In this document: positions 12,188-23,295 of the stretch, piece after piece
Layout: every line of letters starts with the position of its first letter
How positions within the stretch are numbered: position 1 is the first letter of the stretch
NCBI GenBank assembly: GCA_019137255.1
Contig: WPDH01000221.1
Span: forward strand, 1-64,000
DNA: 64,000 nt
Direction: 5' to 3'
From: Corinectria fuckeliana
Lineage: Eukaryota; Ascomycota; Sordariomycetes; Hypocreales; Nectriaceae
Program-made: the position numbers and the translations under genes
The notes under the pieces: generated by a model
The model's input: only the letters and a program-made list of their open reading frames with translations
What the model was told of the DNA's origin: nothing
The model's database searches: none

Positions 12188-12750
12188 AATGTTGTCCATC
12201 CCTTCGAATACCTCCGCTTCGTCGTTCCATCGTACCACCAGTAGGAGCCAATCAGCATTCGCTCGAACCTCGATGGCAAGGTCAGAAGAGTAACAAAGTA
12301 GGAACTCTCCATCGACCTCCTCTCTAGTACCCGCTCTAGAGTCTCTTATCTAACAGCCTCCATGTCCGCCACGACCACGCCTCCAAGTATACTCCTAGCC
12401 TTCTGGTTCGTCCTCAGACTGTACCCAGGCTCGTGTTGCCACGAGGTTGACTTCGCGATCCTTCCTCTGTCTTTTGGAGGAGGGGGTCGACGGGGCATTC
12501 TGCTTTCGCTTGACTCGGGAGCTTGCCTTCTGAGGCCCTCTTGAGCTCGGAGTGTTGACTTCGCGGGACTACCTCTGCCTCTTTGGGCGCGGGCGATGCT
12601 ATTCATGACAGGCGCCGCCGAACATTTGCAGGTTCGACCGGCCGAGTAAATCGCGGCGAAGGTGCGAAAGCCAAGTTCACACCGGAAGAAGATAGTTTCC
12701 TCCTTGAATTGAAGGAGGGCCGCGAAATCAAGACCGAGTTGAAGGACTAG
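12188..12750 (+). pseudogene. Possible relic of a SANT/Myb-like gene
   Basis: From ATG 12188 a Ser/Thr-rich peptide runs to a plausible donor (AAG then GTCAGA) with an acceptor ending CTAACAG before 12357. Downstream the frame is broken by stops. In the frame 12559-12750 the peptide KFTPEEDSFLLELKEGREI resembles the start of a SANT/Myb helix (T-P-E-E-D-x-x-L-L-x-L-K) before a stop at 12748-12750. The helix-turn-helix is incomplete. The reading is tentative: short motif, no intact gene model. Confidence 0.3.
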
Positions 12751-13320
12751 ATGGAGCAAACAGTAGATAGCACCTTATTAAGCCAAATTCCCCAAGAAGT
12801 GGTACTGAGATGATAAAACAACCCCAGACGAGCTATATCGATGGACCCCAACATGCATCTTCCAGCGGAGCATGTGTGATTTAGGATATGAGCATGGGCA
12901 ATGACGGGCAACAGATCCTTGTTTCTACGATCGGGGAGCCTGTCAGAGCTAAAAGAATGACTGCCGGTAGCAGAGTAACGCAATTCGTTGGGTTGGTTTC
13001 TGATGAATCTTTTCAGCGTTACCTCGAGGCACTAGCGAAAAGATAGCTCCATCCTGGCTAATATAGGTGCTGGGTGAAAGCAGCTTGACATATCTTCCTG
13101 ACTGCTGCTCAAGGAGGCCTTCGTCCATTAAACTCATGATTTTCTTGTACTTGTCTGTATATATACACTAACCAAAAAAATATACCAACCATCACAGAGC
13201 ATCACAGGGCAGGAGAGACAATACGTCATCCAAGAACCGTCACCACGTCTGGCCGTCAGTTGTCCCCATTTAGGCCAGTGGTTATGTACGGCTCGAACAG
13301 ACATCGTCAGCGAACTTTCC
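12751..13320. other. Intergenic
   Basis: No gene or structured repeat is supported. Short open frames on the minus strand (12747-13137) have no recognisable features. Confidence 0.4.
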
Positions 13321-13545
13321 TAGAGGATTTTCGATATCCTCGAGTAGACCCCGCTAGCGAAATTTCCTAGACGAGGATTTTCCGATATCCTCGAGTAGAC
13401 CCCGCCAGCGAAATTTCCCAGGCGAGGATTTTTCGATATCCTCGAGTAGACCCCGCCAGTGAAATTTCCCAGGCGAGGATTTTTCGCTATCTTAGAGTAA
13501 ACCCTGCCAGCGAAATTTCCTAGATGATTTTCGATAGCTTCGGCT
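13321..13545. repeat. 51-bp tandem repeat, four units plus a partial
   Basis: The GATATCCTCGAG landmark recurs at 13333, 13384 and 13435, a degraded version at 13486 and a partial at 13533: spacings 51, 51, 51 and 47 bp. Because 51 is divisible by three, the minus strand reads through as a 17-residue repeat (NPRLGNFAGGVYSRIS type) inside a 146-codon open frame (13320-13760). Whether that frame is translated is unknown; its N-terminal half overlaps the diverged dispersed repeat at about 13667-13735, which argues against a conserved gene. Confidence 0.75.
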
Positions 13546-14019
13546 GGCCGCTTTTCCAAGACCCAATTTAGGGCCGAGATCTGAGCATGACCTAGAATGG
13601 GCCTGAATCTTGGATAAAGCCGAATACTCCCTAGTAGGTCTAGCTGCCTTTCTATTTTTGAGTGAGGCCTATTTCTGGTCCTATGGCCTGATGCTGGGTC
13701 CTCCTGGGACTGAAATTGGTATCTATTCGGGTTGCGGGGCAGGCCAATGGGATTTTGCAAGCTTGCTGTGTGGACTAGTTCAGGGACTGGAGGCAGTGCA
13801 TTTACAGAGATCGATTGAGTCTAAAAATAGGATTTAGATCCTTCTTCCGGGACCATTTCATAAGGAGCCGAAAACGGCCGCAAAATCATTAATGCCAGGC
13901 CAGAATCAGCACCCCTAAATCAAAATCTAACAATGGTACCTCGATCCACTATATATACCGCATGACAAGTAGAACTGCTTCTCAACTTAACTAACACGTT
14001 TGTTATATCTCTTAGTGCA
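13546..14019. other. Intergenic containing second diverged repeat copy
   Basis: About 13667-13735 is the partner of the repeat at about 7765-7830. The segment 13940-14019 precedes the MADS-like relic and contains ACTATATATACC (13950-13961), a likely TATA element, and a pyrimidine-rich leader. Confidence 0.4.
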
Positions 14020-14229
14020 ATGGGGCTCGAGCGGGCCTTTTCGTTTAAAAAGCGAGATAGGAGGGAGAATTTCACTCGGGCAGTTCAGCGACTGATGAGA
14101 AGATGTGATCAACTAAGCGGCCGCTACGGCGCTGATTTCTATATTGTGGTGCGCTAAAACCATCAGCATTATGATTACAACTCGTCTAAGGACCCTTCAT
14201 TTCCAACTCCTCTTATTGAGATTGTATGA
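14020..14229 (+). pseudogene. MADS-box-like gene relic with internal stop
   Basis: From ATG 14020 the frame encodes a basic N-terminus (FKKRDRRENFTRAV) followed by RRCDQLSGRYGADFYIVV, stops at TAA 14155-14157, then resumes in the same frame with a YDYNSSKDPSFPTPLIEI segment to TGA 14227. The layout, basic helix, L-x-x-x-x-GAD-x-Y-I-V-V strand and S-S-x-D-P-S-x-P tail, matches short fungal MADS-like proteins of about 70-100 residues. The internal TAA could come from CAA by one C-to-T change, the RIP direction. The upstream TATA-like element suggests a formerly expressed gene. Assignment is from pattern memory only. Confidence 0.5.
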
Positions 14230-14892
14230 GCGCTTACTCATGGCTTTTTCCTGCTAGCTAATTGCATTGTAGGAGAGAGCCTATCCTCTAGCTATTAGAA
14301 GAACGCCAGCAACGTTCCAAGAGCAAAGAAAGGGCCCACATTTGGGAAGCACTCATGACTCATCCGCTGAGGGATCAGAGATTGGCTGAGTAGGTTGCTA
14401 TATAGTGTTTACTGAGGGTCCCGTGAAATAGGAAGTCAACTGTGCCAAACGCCCTTGACCTTCCAGGTTACAAGCCCTAGACTGAACTCACCCTCGCTAA
14501 GAGCCTTCTCACGCTCTTCGTTTGTCCCACACGTCGTGACCTTCTAAATTGCGAGTACAGCCTCCGTGTTCTGGATTTAAAATTGAGTGGTGACCTACCC
14601 GTGAACGCGAATCTGTTAGCTTCGCCAAGGCGCTTAGAATAGACGAAGAAACTGACGGCCGATCCTGAGTTGACATGGAGCTTGCCTCGCTTAACGTGTG
14701 TAACCGTCTCCATGGCAAGCGGATGGTGACCAATCGTCGGAGGGGTCCCAGATATAGTGATCGGAACGAGATGTGTATAACTAGTGATGGGCAAAGCGCG
14801 TGGTCCCTCCACCAGACAACAAGTCCCTGAGCCTTCTTCACGTCTGATCTAAGGGGCTAGTTAGCATCGCCATTTGCTTATCTGTGTGACAG
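14230..14892. other. Intergenic
   Basis: Open frames on the minus strand (14477-14841) lack recognisable domains. No repeats or RNA genes were seen. Confidence 0.4.
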
Positions 14893-15186
14893 TTGAGACT
14901 TTTCCAGTTTGTAACAAGGCACTTGACAATGATCTTTGTGCCGCGTTCAGTTTTGGGTTTTTCTCATGAACTATTCAGTCATTTTTTCATATTTTATTAT
15001 GCCTATGGCCATACAAATTCGCCGTGGAGGACCGAAAAGGTCGCAAACGAAGTGCGTATTATTCAGTACCTCCGCCAGCACACTACTATTCCCTTGCCTT
15101 GTATACGCTGCTGGGGTTTAGCTGAGGAGAGCCCACATCAGTTGGGTCCATTTATCATCATGGCCCATGTTGAGTGGCCTGCATGA
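14893..15186 (+). pseudogene. Fragment of a second APH-like kinase
   Basis: The C-terminal half of this 97-codon frame carries the N-lobe signature of fungal APH-like kinases: EKVANEVRIIQYLRQHT, then IPLPCIRCWGL, then QLGPFIIM. It stops at 15184-15186, where family members normally continue into an EG(x)n linker and the C-lobe. No HGD or IDWE motif follows in any frame up to 15.8 kb. The first 45 residues do not match the family and are probably non-coding. It differs from the intact kinase at 8269-9586 in sequence, so it is not a recent local duplicate. Confidence 0.55.
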
Positions 15187-15780
15187 GGTCGGGTAAACCG
15201 TGGGCCAATCGTTCCTGGGGGGTCAGCATGCTTTGACACGCCAATTGCGCGTATCGCCGACGGTCTCGAAGCATCCGCGATTCAGTGACGGAATCGTGTC
15301 TGATCCACATGCAAGCCAGTCATTGGGTGACCAGATTAGCCCAGGAGCCGCTGCGCGAGAGCCAGGGAGCGACAGGCGCTAATTTGATGGCCAGTAAGAT
15401 CTAAGACTTCTAAAATTATCATCCAAGGACACCCTTTAGATTGATGGCCACCGTGTTCCAGTCAGATGTTGGTCGTGAGAAGAGTTGGTTGGCATCCGAA
15501 ACAGGAAAGAGCACAAAATCTGGTCGCCAACCAAAATAGGAAATAAGCAAAGGGACTACCCTAGCCAAACCTGGAAATGAGCACGAAGGTGTGCTGAGTG
15601 GTGGCACTCTGCCCAGTCGTGGGCCAATCCTATTGGTGCATGAATTGCGCACGGCAATAAATCGGCGTTTTCATCTGGCATGTGCGTTGTTGCCTCCAGA
15701 AGGAGGACCCGACCAGAAGTAAGCGAGCGAATCGGATGACAGCTGGCGTAGGGAGTCCTGTTAAGCGCTATAGTCACTAT
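15187..15780. other. Intergenic up to the AT-rich boundary
   Basis: GC-normal sequence with no recognisable coding signal. The change to AT-rich sequence is abrupt at about 15780-15800. Confidence 0.4.
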
Positions 15781-18704
15781 ACGGAAAAGTTACTCTAAAT
15801 AACCTTGCCTTATAATACCTTTCTTTGTCTCTATATTAAGCCCTGTTTCTACCTGCTTCTAGGGATATCTAAATAGGCTAGATTAAGGTATGTTTACCTA
15901 GTCTTAGTATATCTACTAGGGGTTTCTAGTCTTATATAAAAGACTAGGTCTTACCTTTAAATATAGTTAATTAAGTTATATATTATATTTATACCTTAGT
16001 ATACTATAATATATATTAGTTATAAGCCTAGATAGTACTCTTTTGTTTATTCTTTTATTAAACCTTTAAAATTATAAGTTAATTAAAGCCTTATACTTCT
16101 ATTAATCTTAGTCTTAACTGCTAAAAGGCTTAATTAGTATTAAGATATTATCTTAAAGTTAATACTAAAATAAATATAAGAGTATAACTTCTCTTAATTT
16201 TCTTTATATTATATACTTTTACTTTACTTATACTTATACTTATAATTTTTTAAACCTAAGAGTTATTTCTCTAATTAATCTAATTTTTAATTTTCTATAG
16301 ATTTTACTATTTAATTTAATTTCTCTTATTATTTTTACTAGATTTATTATTTATCTTTAAAAACTACTTATTTACTATTTTAGATTAATAACCTATTTAA
16401 CTCTTAAGTTTAGATTATTATCTTATCTTTTAATATATCTAATAAGCTTATTTTAAATAATAAAATATATAAACTTTAAGAGTTTTTAGACTAGATTAAG
16501 TAGTATAAGTATATTTAGAAAATAGCTTAATTATATAATATTTAAAAATATATTAACTTAAATAGTTATAAGATAGCCTACTTAAACCTACAGGTTTCTT
16601 AGACTCTTTCTCTATTATAAACTATTATAAGGCTTATATATAGACTACCTTAAAGAGAAACTTAAGTGCTAACACTAGGCTCTTACTATAATCACTATAA
16701 GCACTTAAGAGGTTAGCCTTAAAAAAGCAAGATTAATCTATATATAAGTTATCTATTTTACTATAGTCTATAATATAAGAGCTTATTATACCCTAATAGC
16801 CTCTAGTAGTAAGCCTTAAGGTATTATATAAGCACTTATATTAAAACAAACTTAAAACCTATATATAGTAGTAAAAGCTTATAAAGCTATACCTGCTTAC
16901 CTACTAGAGATAAAGCTAGCTATTCTCTCTCTTAATATCTATCTTAACAAACTAGCTGCCTAATTTTATAGCTATACTAAAAGATAAAATACTACTTAGC
17001 TTATTAGGGCTACTACTATTATAGCTTTAAGGTGGATTTACTATAAGTAGTAGTAAGAACTATAATAATAACTATAGTAAGAAGTTAAAAATTAGCTTAA
17101 AAGCTAGCTCTCTTATAAAGAGTGTAAACTAATATTAGTAGTAATAAAAGCTTATACTCTTTCTAAATAGACTATATAGTAAACCTAACTCTAAGATAAA
17201 GTAAGAGAGTACTAAAAGACTAATTAACTTAAACTAGCTAAAGCTTACCCCTCTGCTAATAATAAAAGAGTATTATACTTATACTAAGATCTTAATAAAT
17301 ATTAAAGCTTAATACTTATATAGCTATAAATAGGAAAAATTAGTCTTAGAAGCTTTCTCTTCTAGAGGTATATACCTAATATGCTTTTATTATAATACCT
17401 ATATAAGACTAGTAAAAAAACACCTAAATATATTATTATCTTTTACCTTAAATATACTAAATAATAAAGATACCTAATAAACCTACTATAAAACTAATAT
17501 AAGTTTAAGCTTTAACTATTAAAGTGTAAAACTACTTAACTACTTACCTAGTGGTTTTTAAGCTAATATATTATTTTATATTATAAACTAGTCTTATAAA
17601 TTTATAGTAATTATAATTAAGTTTATAACCTTATAATAAGAATAGTATACTATTATATTAAATACTTTTTACCTCTCTTATAAAAAGTATAAAATACACT
17701 TAGAAAAAGCTATAAAAAGTAAAAAACCAGCCTAATTATAATAGTTACTACTCCTAATTAAATCTTTTAACCTCTTATTAAAATCTTTTAAGCTTATAAT
17801 ACTAACTTATAGACTTAACCTAAACTTATACTTTTATAAATTACTATCTAACCTTATATATCTATATTACTCTTCTTCTTATTTTTACTAATAGTAATAT
17901 TATTACTAGTCTTACTAGTCTTATTATTATTATTACTATTCTTCTTACTAGTTTTCTTAAGAGCTAATAACTTAACTGTTATAAAAATAAGAATACTTCT
18001 TAGATAAGTAAAAGCTAGAATTATAATATATTTAAGACACTTAAGCATCTTAGTAATATAATTAATCTTACTAACTAGTATATTAAACTAGTTAGATATT
18101 AGGCTTATAGTTACTATTATAAGCATAATATATATATATTTAGAAGCTTAACTTTTTGCCTAAAAGGCTATATTCTTAAGCCTTTTAAGCTTCTCTCTTT
18201 ATATACTATTAGCTTATATATATATTATAAAACTAACTTATACTTATATTATTAGTACCCCTCTCTTACTAGAGAGCTTTTACTAAGGCTTAGATAGTAA
18301 TAATAGTAGTAAATAGTAAGACTTTATATATTTTATATATATAAGTATAAGCTATATAGCTACTTACTATAGTATTCACCTAGTCTTAGTAGAGACTTAT
18401 TATACTATTCTTACTTATTTATATAATATATATAAAACAGAGGATAGCTTATACTACTCTTACTAAAGTAGTAAACTTCTCTCTTAAAGTAGTAGCACTT
18501 TCTATCTTAGCCTGTCTCTTTCTTTTAGCCTGTATAAGATTAGCCTAAATATATAGCAGATTTATAATAAAAAAACTTACTTTTATAGCTAGTATTATTA
18601 TTATTATTATTATTAGAATCTATATATAAACAGATTAGTATACATAACTGTATCTCTCTTGCTAAGAGACTGTACTAGGTTTGTTATTTTTGTTATTATT
18701 ATTA

Positions 18705-18739
<35 letters not shown>

Positions 18740-20590
18740 GTTGTTATTCTTAGCTATATAAAGTCAGCTACTATAATAAGACTGTAATAAAGCTGTGGTG
18801 TAAGCAGCTAGGAAACAAATATATTAATAAATCCTAGAAAGAATATATATTAGTATGTATTTAAGACCTAAAGCTAATACAGGCCTAATAAAAAGCCCAG
18901 AGGGAAGCTACTTATAGAGGTGTTAAAAAGAGAAGAAAGAAAGAAAGATATCACAACCTAAGAGACTAAATAATAAACAATAATAAAGATCTATATAGCT
19001 GCTAATAGCTGCTAATAGCTGTTAAGTGTTAAGTTTATACTAGCCTCTAGCTACTAATAACTATACTGCTAGCTAACTTACTAACAGCTAGCTAACCTAC
19101 TAGCAGCTAGTTCTACCCACTTAAAATCCTAAGCTCTTAGCTATAACTATAAAGTAACTTAGACACACCTAGCTAGTATAATCCTAATACTTAACTGCTC
19201 TACTCTTATAGTAGACTAGGTACTTAACATTTAGTTAACTATTTCTCTCTCTTTTACTCTTTTTTTTTTTTTTTCCTTTTTTTCTTTTCTTTTTTTCTTC
19301 TTCTCTCTCTTTAATTTTTTCCTAGCCCTCTAGGAAATAAGATAACTCTAGTCTTAGTAAAAGGACTAATTACTTATATATAGTAATAGTATAAGAGGCC
19401 TAATTTAGGCCTGCTATATAAAAAATATAAGTTTTTATCTAATTTTATAGTTTTTCCTGTATCTATATAGAATAAAAGTACTATCTACTTTTTAGGTTTA
19501 TAAAGTATAAATAAATAAATAAATATAAAATAGAAGTACTATCTACCTTCTAGGTTTATAAAGTATAAATAAATAAATAAATTTAAACTACTAAAAAACT
19601 AGAAATTTATCTATAAAAAGAGAGTGATTTCTACTTATATCTAAATATTAAAGCTCTAATTAGTAAGAGTAATATTAGATAATTTTAACTAAGTTATTTA
19701 TATAAATTATACTAAAATACTACTTTCCCTCTTTTAGCAGTGTAAATTTATATATAAAAGAGTATATACTATCTTATATTTATAATCTTATAAAAACAAG
19801 TATTAAGCTAGTAAGAGCTATTAGACTTACTATAAGTTGCTTAGTTACTAAGAAAAAAGCTATTTCTACTATGTTTTTTACCTTTTAAGAGATAGCTTAT
19901 ATTATATATAATCTCTTAATAAATTAATATTATAATCTTACTTATATTATATTAAATACTATAATATTAGAGCTTAGCACAAGCTTTATTAAGAGTCTTA
20001 TTATTAATAAGAGCTTTAAGAAAGACTTTTAATAAGCTATAATAATATTAGTATTTATTTAGCTAGCTAGAAGAGTAAGAAAGACTAGTAATTTATTAGA
20101 AGTCACTTTATTATTAATATAGCCTTATTATTAGTTAAATTATAACTTTTCTAAAAGATAAGACTCTTAGGTAGTAAGATTATTAATTAGAAAGAGAATA
20201 GTATAAATAAATTTAGTATAAGATAGTATATAATATAAGCTCTTACTAATTTTATACTATAAATATATTACTTTAGTTAAAAATTATCTAATATTACTCT
20301 TACTAATTAGAGCTTAAGTAAACACTTAAGTATTTAGATTTTAACTAATTATTATATAAAACATATTAATTTAACCTACTTTTTCTCCTCTATCTAATAA
20401 GCTATTTATTAGTTATTAAGACTTACTTTAAAATCTCTTAATCACTTAAAACCTTTAAAAGCTTTATTATTATTTACTTTAAGAAATTTAACTTTCCTAT
20501 CTAACTAGCTATATCCTACTTAACAAAATACAAATAGTAATATAACTATAAATAGTAAAAGTACCTGTCACATTAAAGGAGATATAGCTG
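15781..20590. mobile_element. AT-rich RIP-degraded transposon block
   Basis: A second block of extreme AT content, with sharp borders at about 15785 and 20590. On the plus strand at about 17300-17460 the broken frame KLVLEAFSSRGIYLICF followed by a Tyr/Asn-rich stretch and HLNILLSF resembles the Cys/His-rich tail region of Tad-type LINE polyproteins after C-to-T decay, so part may be a dead LINE; this is tentative. Simple repeats: (ATT)n at 18592-18615 and 18691-18738, a polypyrimidine tract at 19241-19320, and a 58-bp tandem duplication at about 19477-19592 ending in (AAAT)n. The Asn-rich frame at 17854-18048 is an AT artefact. Confidence 0.75.
19761..20129 (+). repeat. Duplicated segment, copy B (heavily RIP-mutated)
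   Basis: Partner of copy A at 7003-7371: same orientation, constant offset of 12758 bp, no indels. In the stretches compared base by base every difference is a C in A replaced by T in B or a G replaced by A, on the same strand, which is the strand-symmetric signature of RIP. The coding frame visible in copy A is destroyed by many stops. Confidence 0.85.
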
Positions 20591-21267
20591 AGAGCTCTAC
20601 CTATTTAAATTGTCGCCAGACAGCGGCCCGCCGTGTCCTAGAGCTTGACGGTACCGTCCTCCGACGCCGACGGGAGCTGGCGGCTGTCGGGCAGTATGGG
20701 AGCTAGTTCCTATTGGCGCTACAGACGAAGATTTTGAGGTGGGAAAAGGAAAGAGAGGGCACGAGGAATCTGAAGTGGGCGAGGAAAGCTAATACACAAA
20801 GATACCACGTGACTGTGGGACAACTGTGGGGCAGCTGTCGTTACAACTCCCTTCATCACAGGGAGCAGCTACCGCAGAATGTCATCAGTTTCATGAGACA
20901 CGACGCGGTGTTTGGCATTCGTGGCTTCAGAAAAGCGCACATTCCGTTTCGAGAGAAGTCAGCCAGAAAGAAGGAGAGGTGGTTTGCACTTTCGCGGCTG
21001 CGTGGCAACTCTGGAAAGCAAGACGGTAACATCCAAGAAACAAATCTCTTCGTCAATCTCGGGTTTAAAATACTTAAAGAAACCTACACTAGGAGAACAG
21101 ATTTCAAGTCCCTTTGCGGATGACGCCGTTGGATACGAGCAGTTATAATAACTATCAGCCATGGCTAGCAGCGATCAGACCATATGCTTCTCTTCACTAT
21201 CGTACAGTCATTGTTTGGAAGCTCGTCCCAGTGGCCAGAAGCTCCATACTCGGCATGAATACATAAC
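20591..21267. other. Junction and 3' flank of the PAQR gene
   Basis: GC-normal sequence starts at about 20592. The first 100 bp read on the plus strand as a short Arg/Leu-rich peptide (RRVLELDGTVLRRRRELAAV) ending at a TAG at 20705; it may be the tail of an element whose body lies in the AT-rich block, but I cannot name it. An open frame at 20713-21123 has no recognisable features. Confidence 0.35.
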
Positions 21268-22439
21268 TCAAAGAAACGAGCAAGAAAGATTTGTGTGAGC
21301 ATAGTCGAAGGCATCCAGATACCCCATTAACTGGACCACAGCGACGCATACCACCAGGATGTGAAAGATCGAATGGGAGCCCCATAGGTCGAATTTGCCA
21401 GGATATCGACTTTCGGGAAACCTGGTCTTCAGAACCACGTGTTAGGGTCAATTTCTCTCTTGTGTGCGAAATTGGGAGACTTACTGCATAAAACGAAGTC
21501 CCAGATAGAAGACAGCCTGCTTTTGCCGGAGTATAGGGAAAAGCTTTTCTCATCATCTGCGACATGCCGAACACATTGAGTCCATGGATCAAGGGCGCAA
21601 CACCGGACAAGCCAGTCGCCACGAACGTCAATGCTCGGAAGAGGCGATACTTTGAGCCCTGGAACTTGGGATGCAGTGTCATGAAGATGGTCAACGTCCC
21701 GAAAACTCCAATATATCAACCGAGGAAAGAAGAGTGTTAGACTCAAGTACCAGGTCTGAGATGAGGAAAAACAAAACTGTGCACATGGAGATTAACTAAC
21801 CATAGACCAGTAGATATTGCGTGGCAAAGGTTCACACCAGAAAACCATGTATATTCCCAAGACAAGGTCACCCAGTATGAAGATCACTACACCCAGCACG
21901 TCCAGTCGCAAGCAGAAATGTTCCATGTGTTGGGAGTGGTTCATTAAGGTGTGGTACGTCGCCGACAACGACAGGCACATGGCGGCTGCCAACATGAAGA
22001 TGGAGAAAGCAATGAAATCGGCGCCAGTGACCCCGGAGTATCTGCTGGAAAGGTACTGCTGGATATGCCACTCGCCGAGCAGGAAGAAAACGGCCGGGAT
22101 GAGGTGGGAATAGATGTTGACCGACTCGTTGTGGATATACGACCAACTGCAGAACGAAGCGTGAGCCGAGCCTGAGATGGGCCGATGACCATGGAGAATC
22201 CACTGATTGGATTCACGTTGGAACCATTCCGGCATCTCATCGAACGAGAGAAGAACTGGGCGTCCTGCCTTGCCGGCCTTGGATGCGGTTTCGCTGATGG
22301 ATTCCATTCCTCGCCCTTTGTACGCCTCTGGCGGCTGCGGGGGCGGAACTCGAAGACGGGGAGAGTATGCTATTTGCTGTCGTACCTGATGATAGTGTAA
22401 TGTGGGAAGGCCGGACTTTGAGAGTAAATGGAAATGCAA
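21268..22439 (-). CDS. PAQR / haemolysin III family seven-helix membrane protein
   Basis: Adiponectin-receptor-like integral membrane protein; fungal members (yeast Izh family) affect zinc, sterol or ceramide metabolism. Model on the minus strand: 22439-21797, 21705-21485, 21426-21268, giving 340 residues. Introns of 91 and 58 bp have GT donors and AG acceptors; the first donor is GTTAAT at 21796. Diagnostic segments are CSWSYIHNESVNIYSHLIPA before helix 1, LSATYHTLMNH, HPKFQG, GLSGVAPLIHGLNVFG and the zinc-site GSHSIFHILVV near the C-terminus. The protein may start at the internal Met at 22307 (MESISE), giving 296 residues, closer to the usual length; the upstream 44 residues look less conserved. 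The gene is the first intact core-type gene right of the AT-rich block. Confidence 0.85.
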
Positions 22440-22795
22440 GACAAAGAAAGAGGTTTCCCTCTTGCTTTGTTTCTTGCACTGCTGCCCTTTTATTTAGTTG
22501 TTCTTGCTTAGCGCCAGCCTTGCTGCTTTGCTCGCGTGTGTGCTAAAGTTAGCTAGTCAATAAGTCAGTCAATCAATCAGTCAGGCAGTCAGTCAGTCAG
22601 TCAGTCAGTCAGTCAGCTAGCTAGCTAGTAAATCATTTCCTAAGGCCCTTTTTATATAAAAAGTGCATATAGCTGTGTGTGTGACCTTTGTATTCCTCTT
22701 TTTAATGTATACAACCAGCGATTTAGCGAAATTGAAAATCCGGGATTTGGGTTGTTGCACTTTTGGCACTCATTTATCTAATGTGCGACTGTAAG
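22440..22795. repeat. CAGT microsatellite in the PAQR 5' flank
   Basis: About 22552-22632 is an interrupted (CAGT/CAAT)n array running into CTAG repeats. The remainder of this interval shows no gene. It separates the minus-strand PAQR gene from the plus-strand pseudogene. Confidence 0.7.
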
Positions 22796-23191
22796 ATGGC
22801 GTCCCGTGACGACTACGCAGTCGGGTAGGTTTGCGCACTCTCTATAGAGGTCGCCGCAGCCAAAGCAACGCTTGATCTCGTCCATGACAATCTACCTCCG
22901 GATCGGAACTCAGACGACAACAATAACTCCATTCTGGGGAGTCTTCAAGGCTACAATGTCGTTGTGGCGTATCCGAATTCCGGGGTGTGTGGTAAAACGT
23001 CGGTGGCCGACGTGGCCACACAGTTGCACGCAAGCTACACATCTGTCTGGTTCAATCTCGTGGTCGGCATTGCGGGAGGAGTGTCCGATACGAAGGAGGA
23101 TATTCGTCTTGGTGATGTTGTTGTCAGCAAGTCGACAGCTGGCTGGCCGGGTGTCGTCCAGTATGACGTGAACAGGGAGCGAACGGCCTAG
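22796..23191 (+). pseudogene. NLR-type nucleoside phosphorylase-domain gene, nonsense and truncated
   Basis: The frame from ATG 22796 begins MASRDDYAVG, meets TAG at 22826-22828, and then stays open to 23191. The continuation VCALSIEVAAAKATLD, then GYNVVVAYPNSGVCGKTSVA, NLVVGIAGGVSD and DIRLGDVVVSK is the N-terminal part of the PNP/UDP phosphorylase-like domain used as the first domain of many fungal NACHT/ankyrin NLR-like proteins. In that family the stop position is normally Trp (V-G-W-V-C-A-L), so TGG became TAG by a single G-to-A change. After VQYD the similarity ends and GC-rich repeat sequence with an inverted repeat follows, so the nucleotide-binding and repeat domains are absent. Confidence 0.7.
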
Positions 23192-23275
23192 CGCGCCGGA
23201 GGGCCCTCTAGTGAGCTAGGCAGAGGGTGCTCTAGCGCGCTGGGCAGAGGGCCCTCAGCTTAATGCGAGATAATA
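23192..23275. repeat. Short GC-rich repeats beside the inverted repeat
   Basis: Three related units of 20-24 bp starting CTAGCGCGC or CTAGTGAGC and ending GAGGGCCCT or GAGGGTGCT lie directly before the inverted repeat. They resemble subterminal repeats of DNA transposons but no transposase is present. Confidence 0.5.
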
Positions 23276-23295
23276 ACGCTAAACTGAGCTCCGCA

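Noticed and set aside
17854..18048. 64-codon Asn/Lys-rich frame
   Set aside because: Produced by AT-rich simple sequence in the RIP block.
1..20590. Giant Starship-type mobile element carrying cargo between the AT-rich blocks
   Set aside because: No tyrosine-recombinase captain gene, no defined borders and no typical cargo set could be shown; the layout is explained by separate RIP-degraded repeats.
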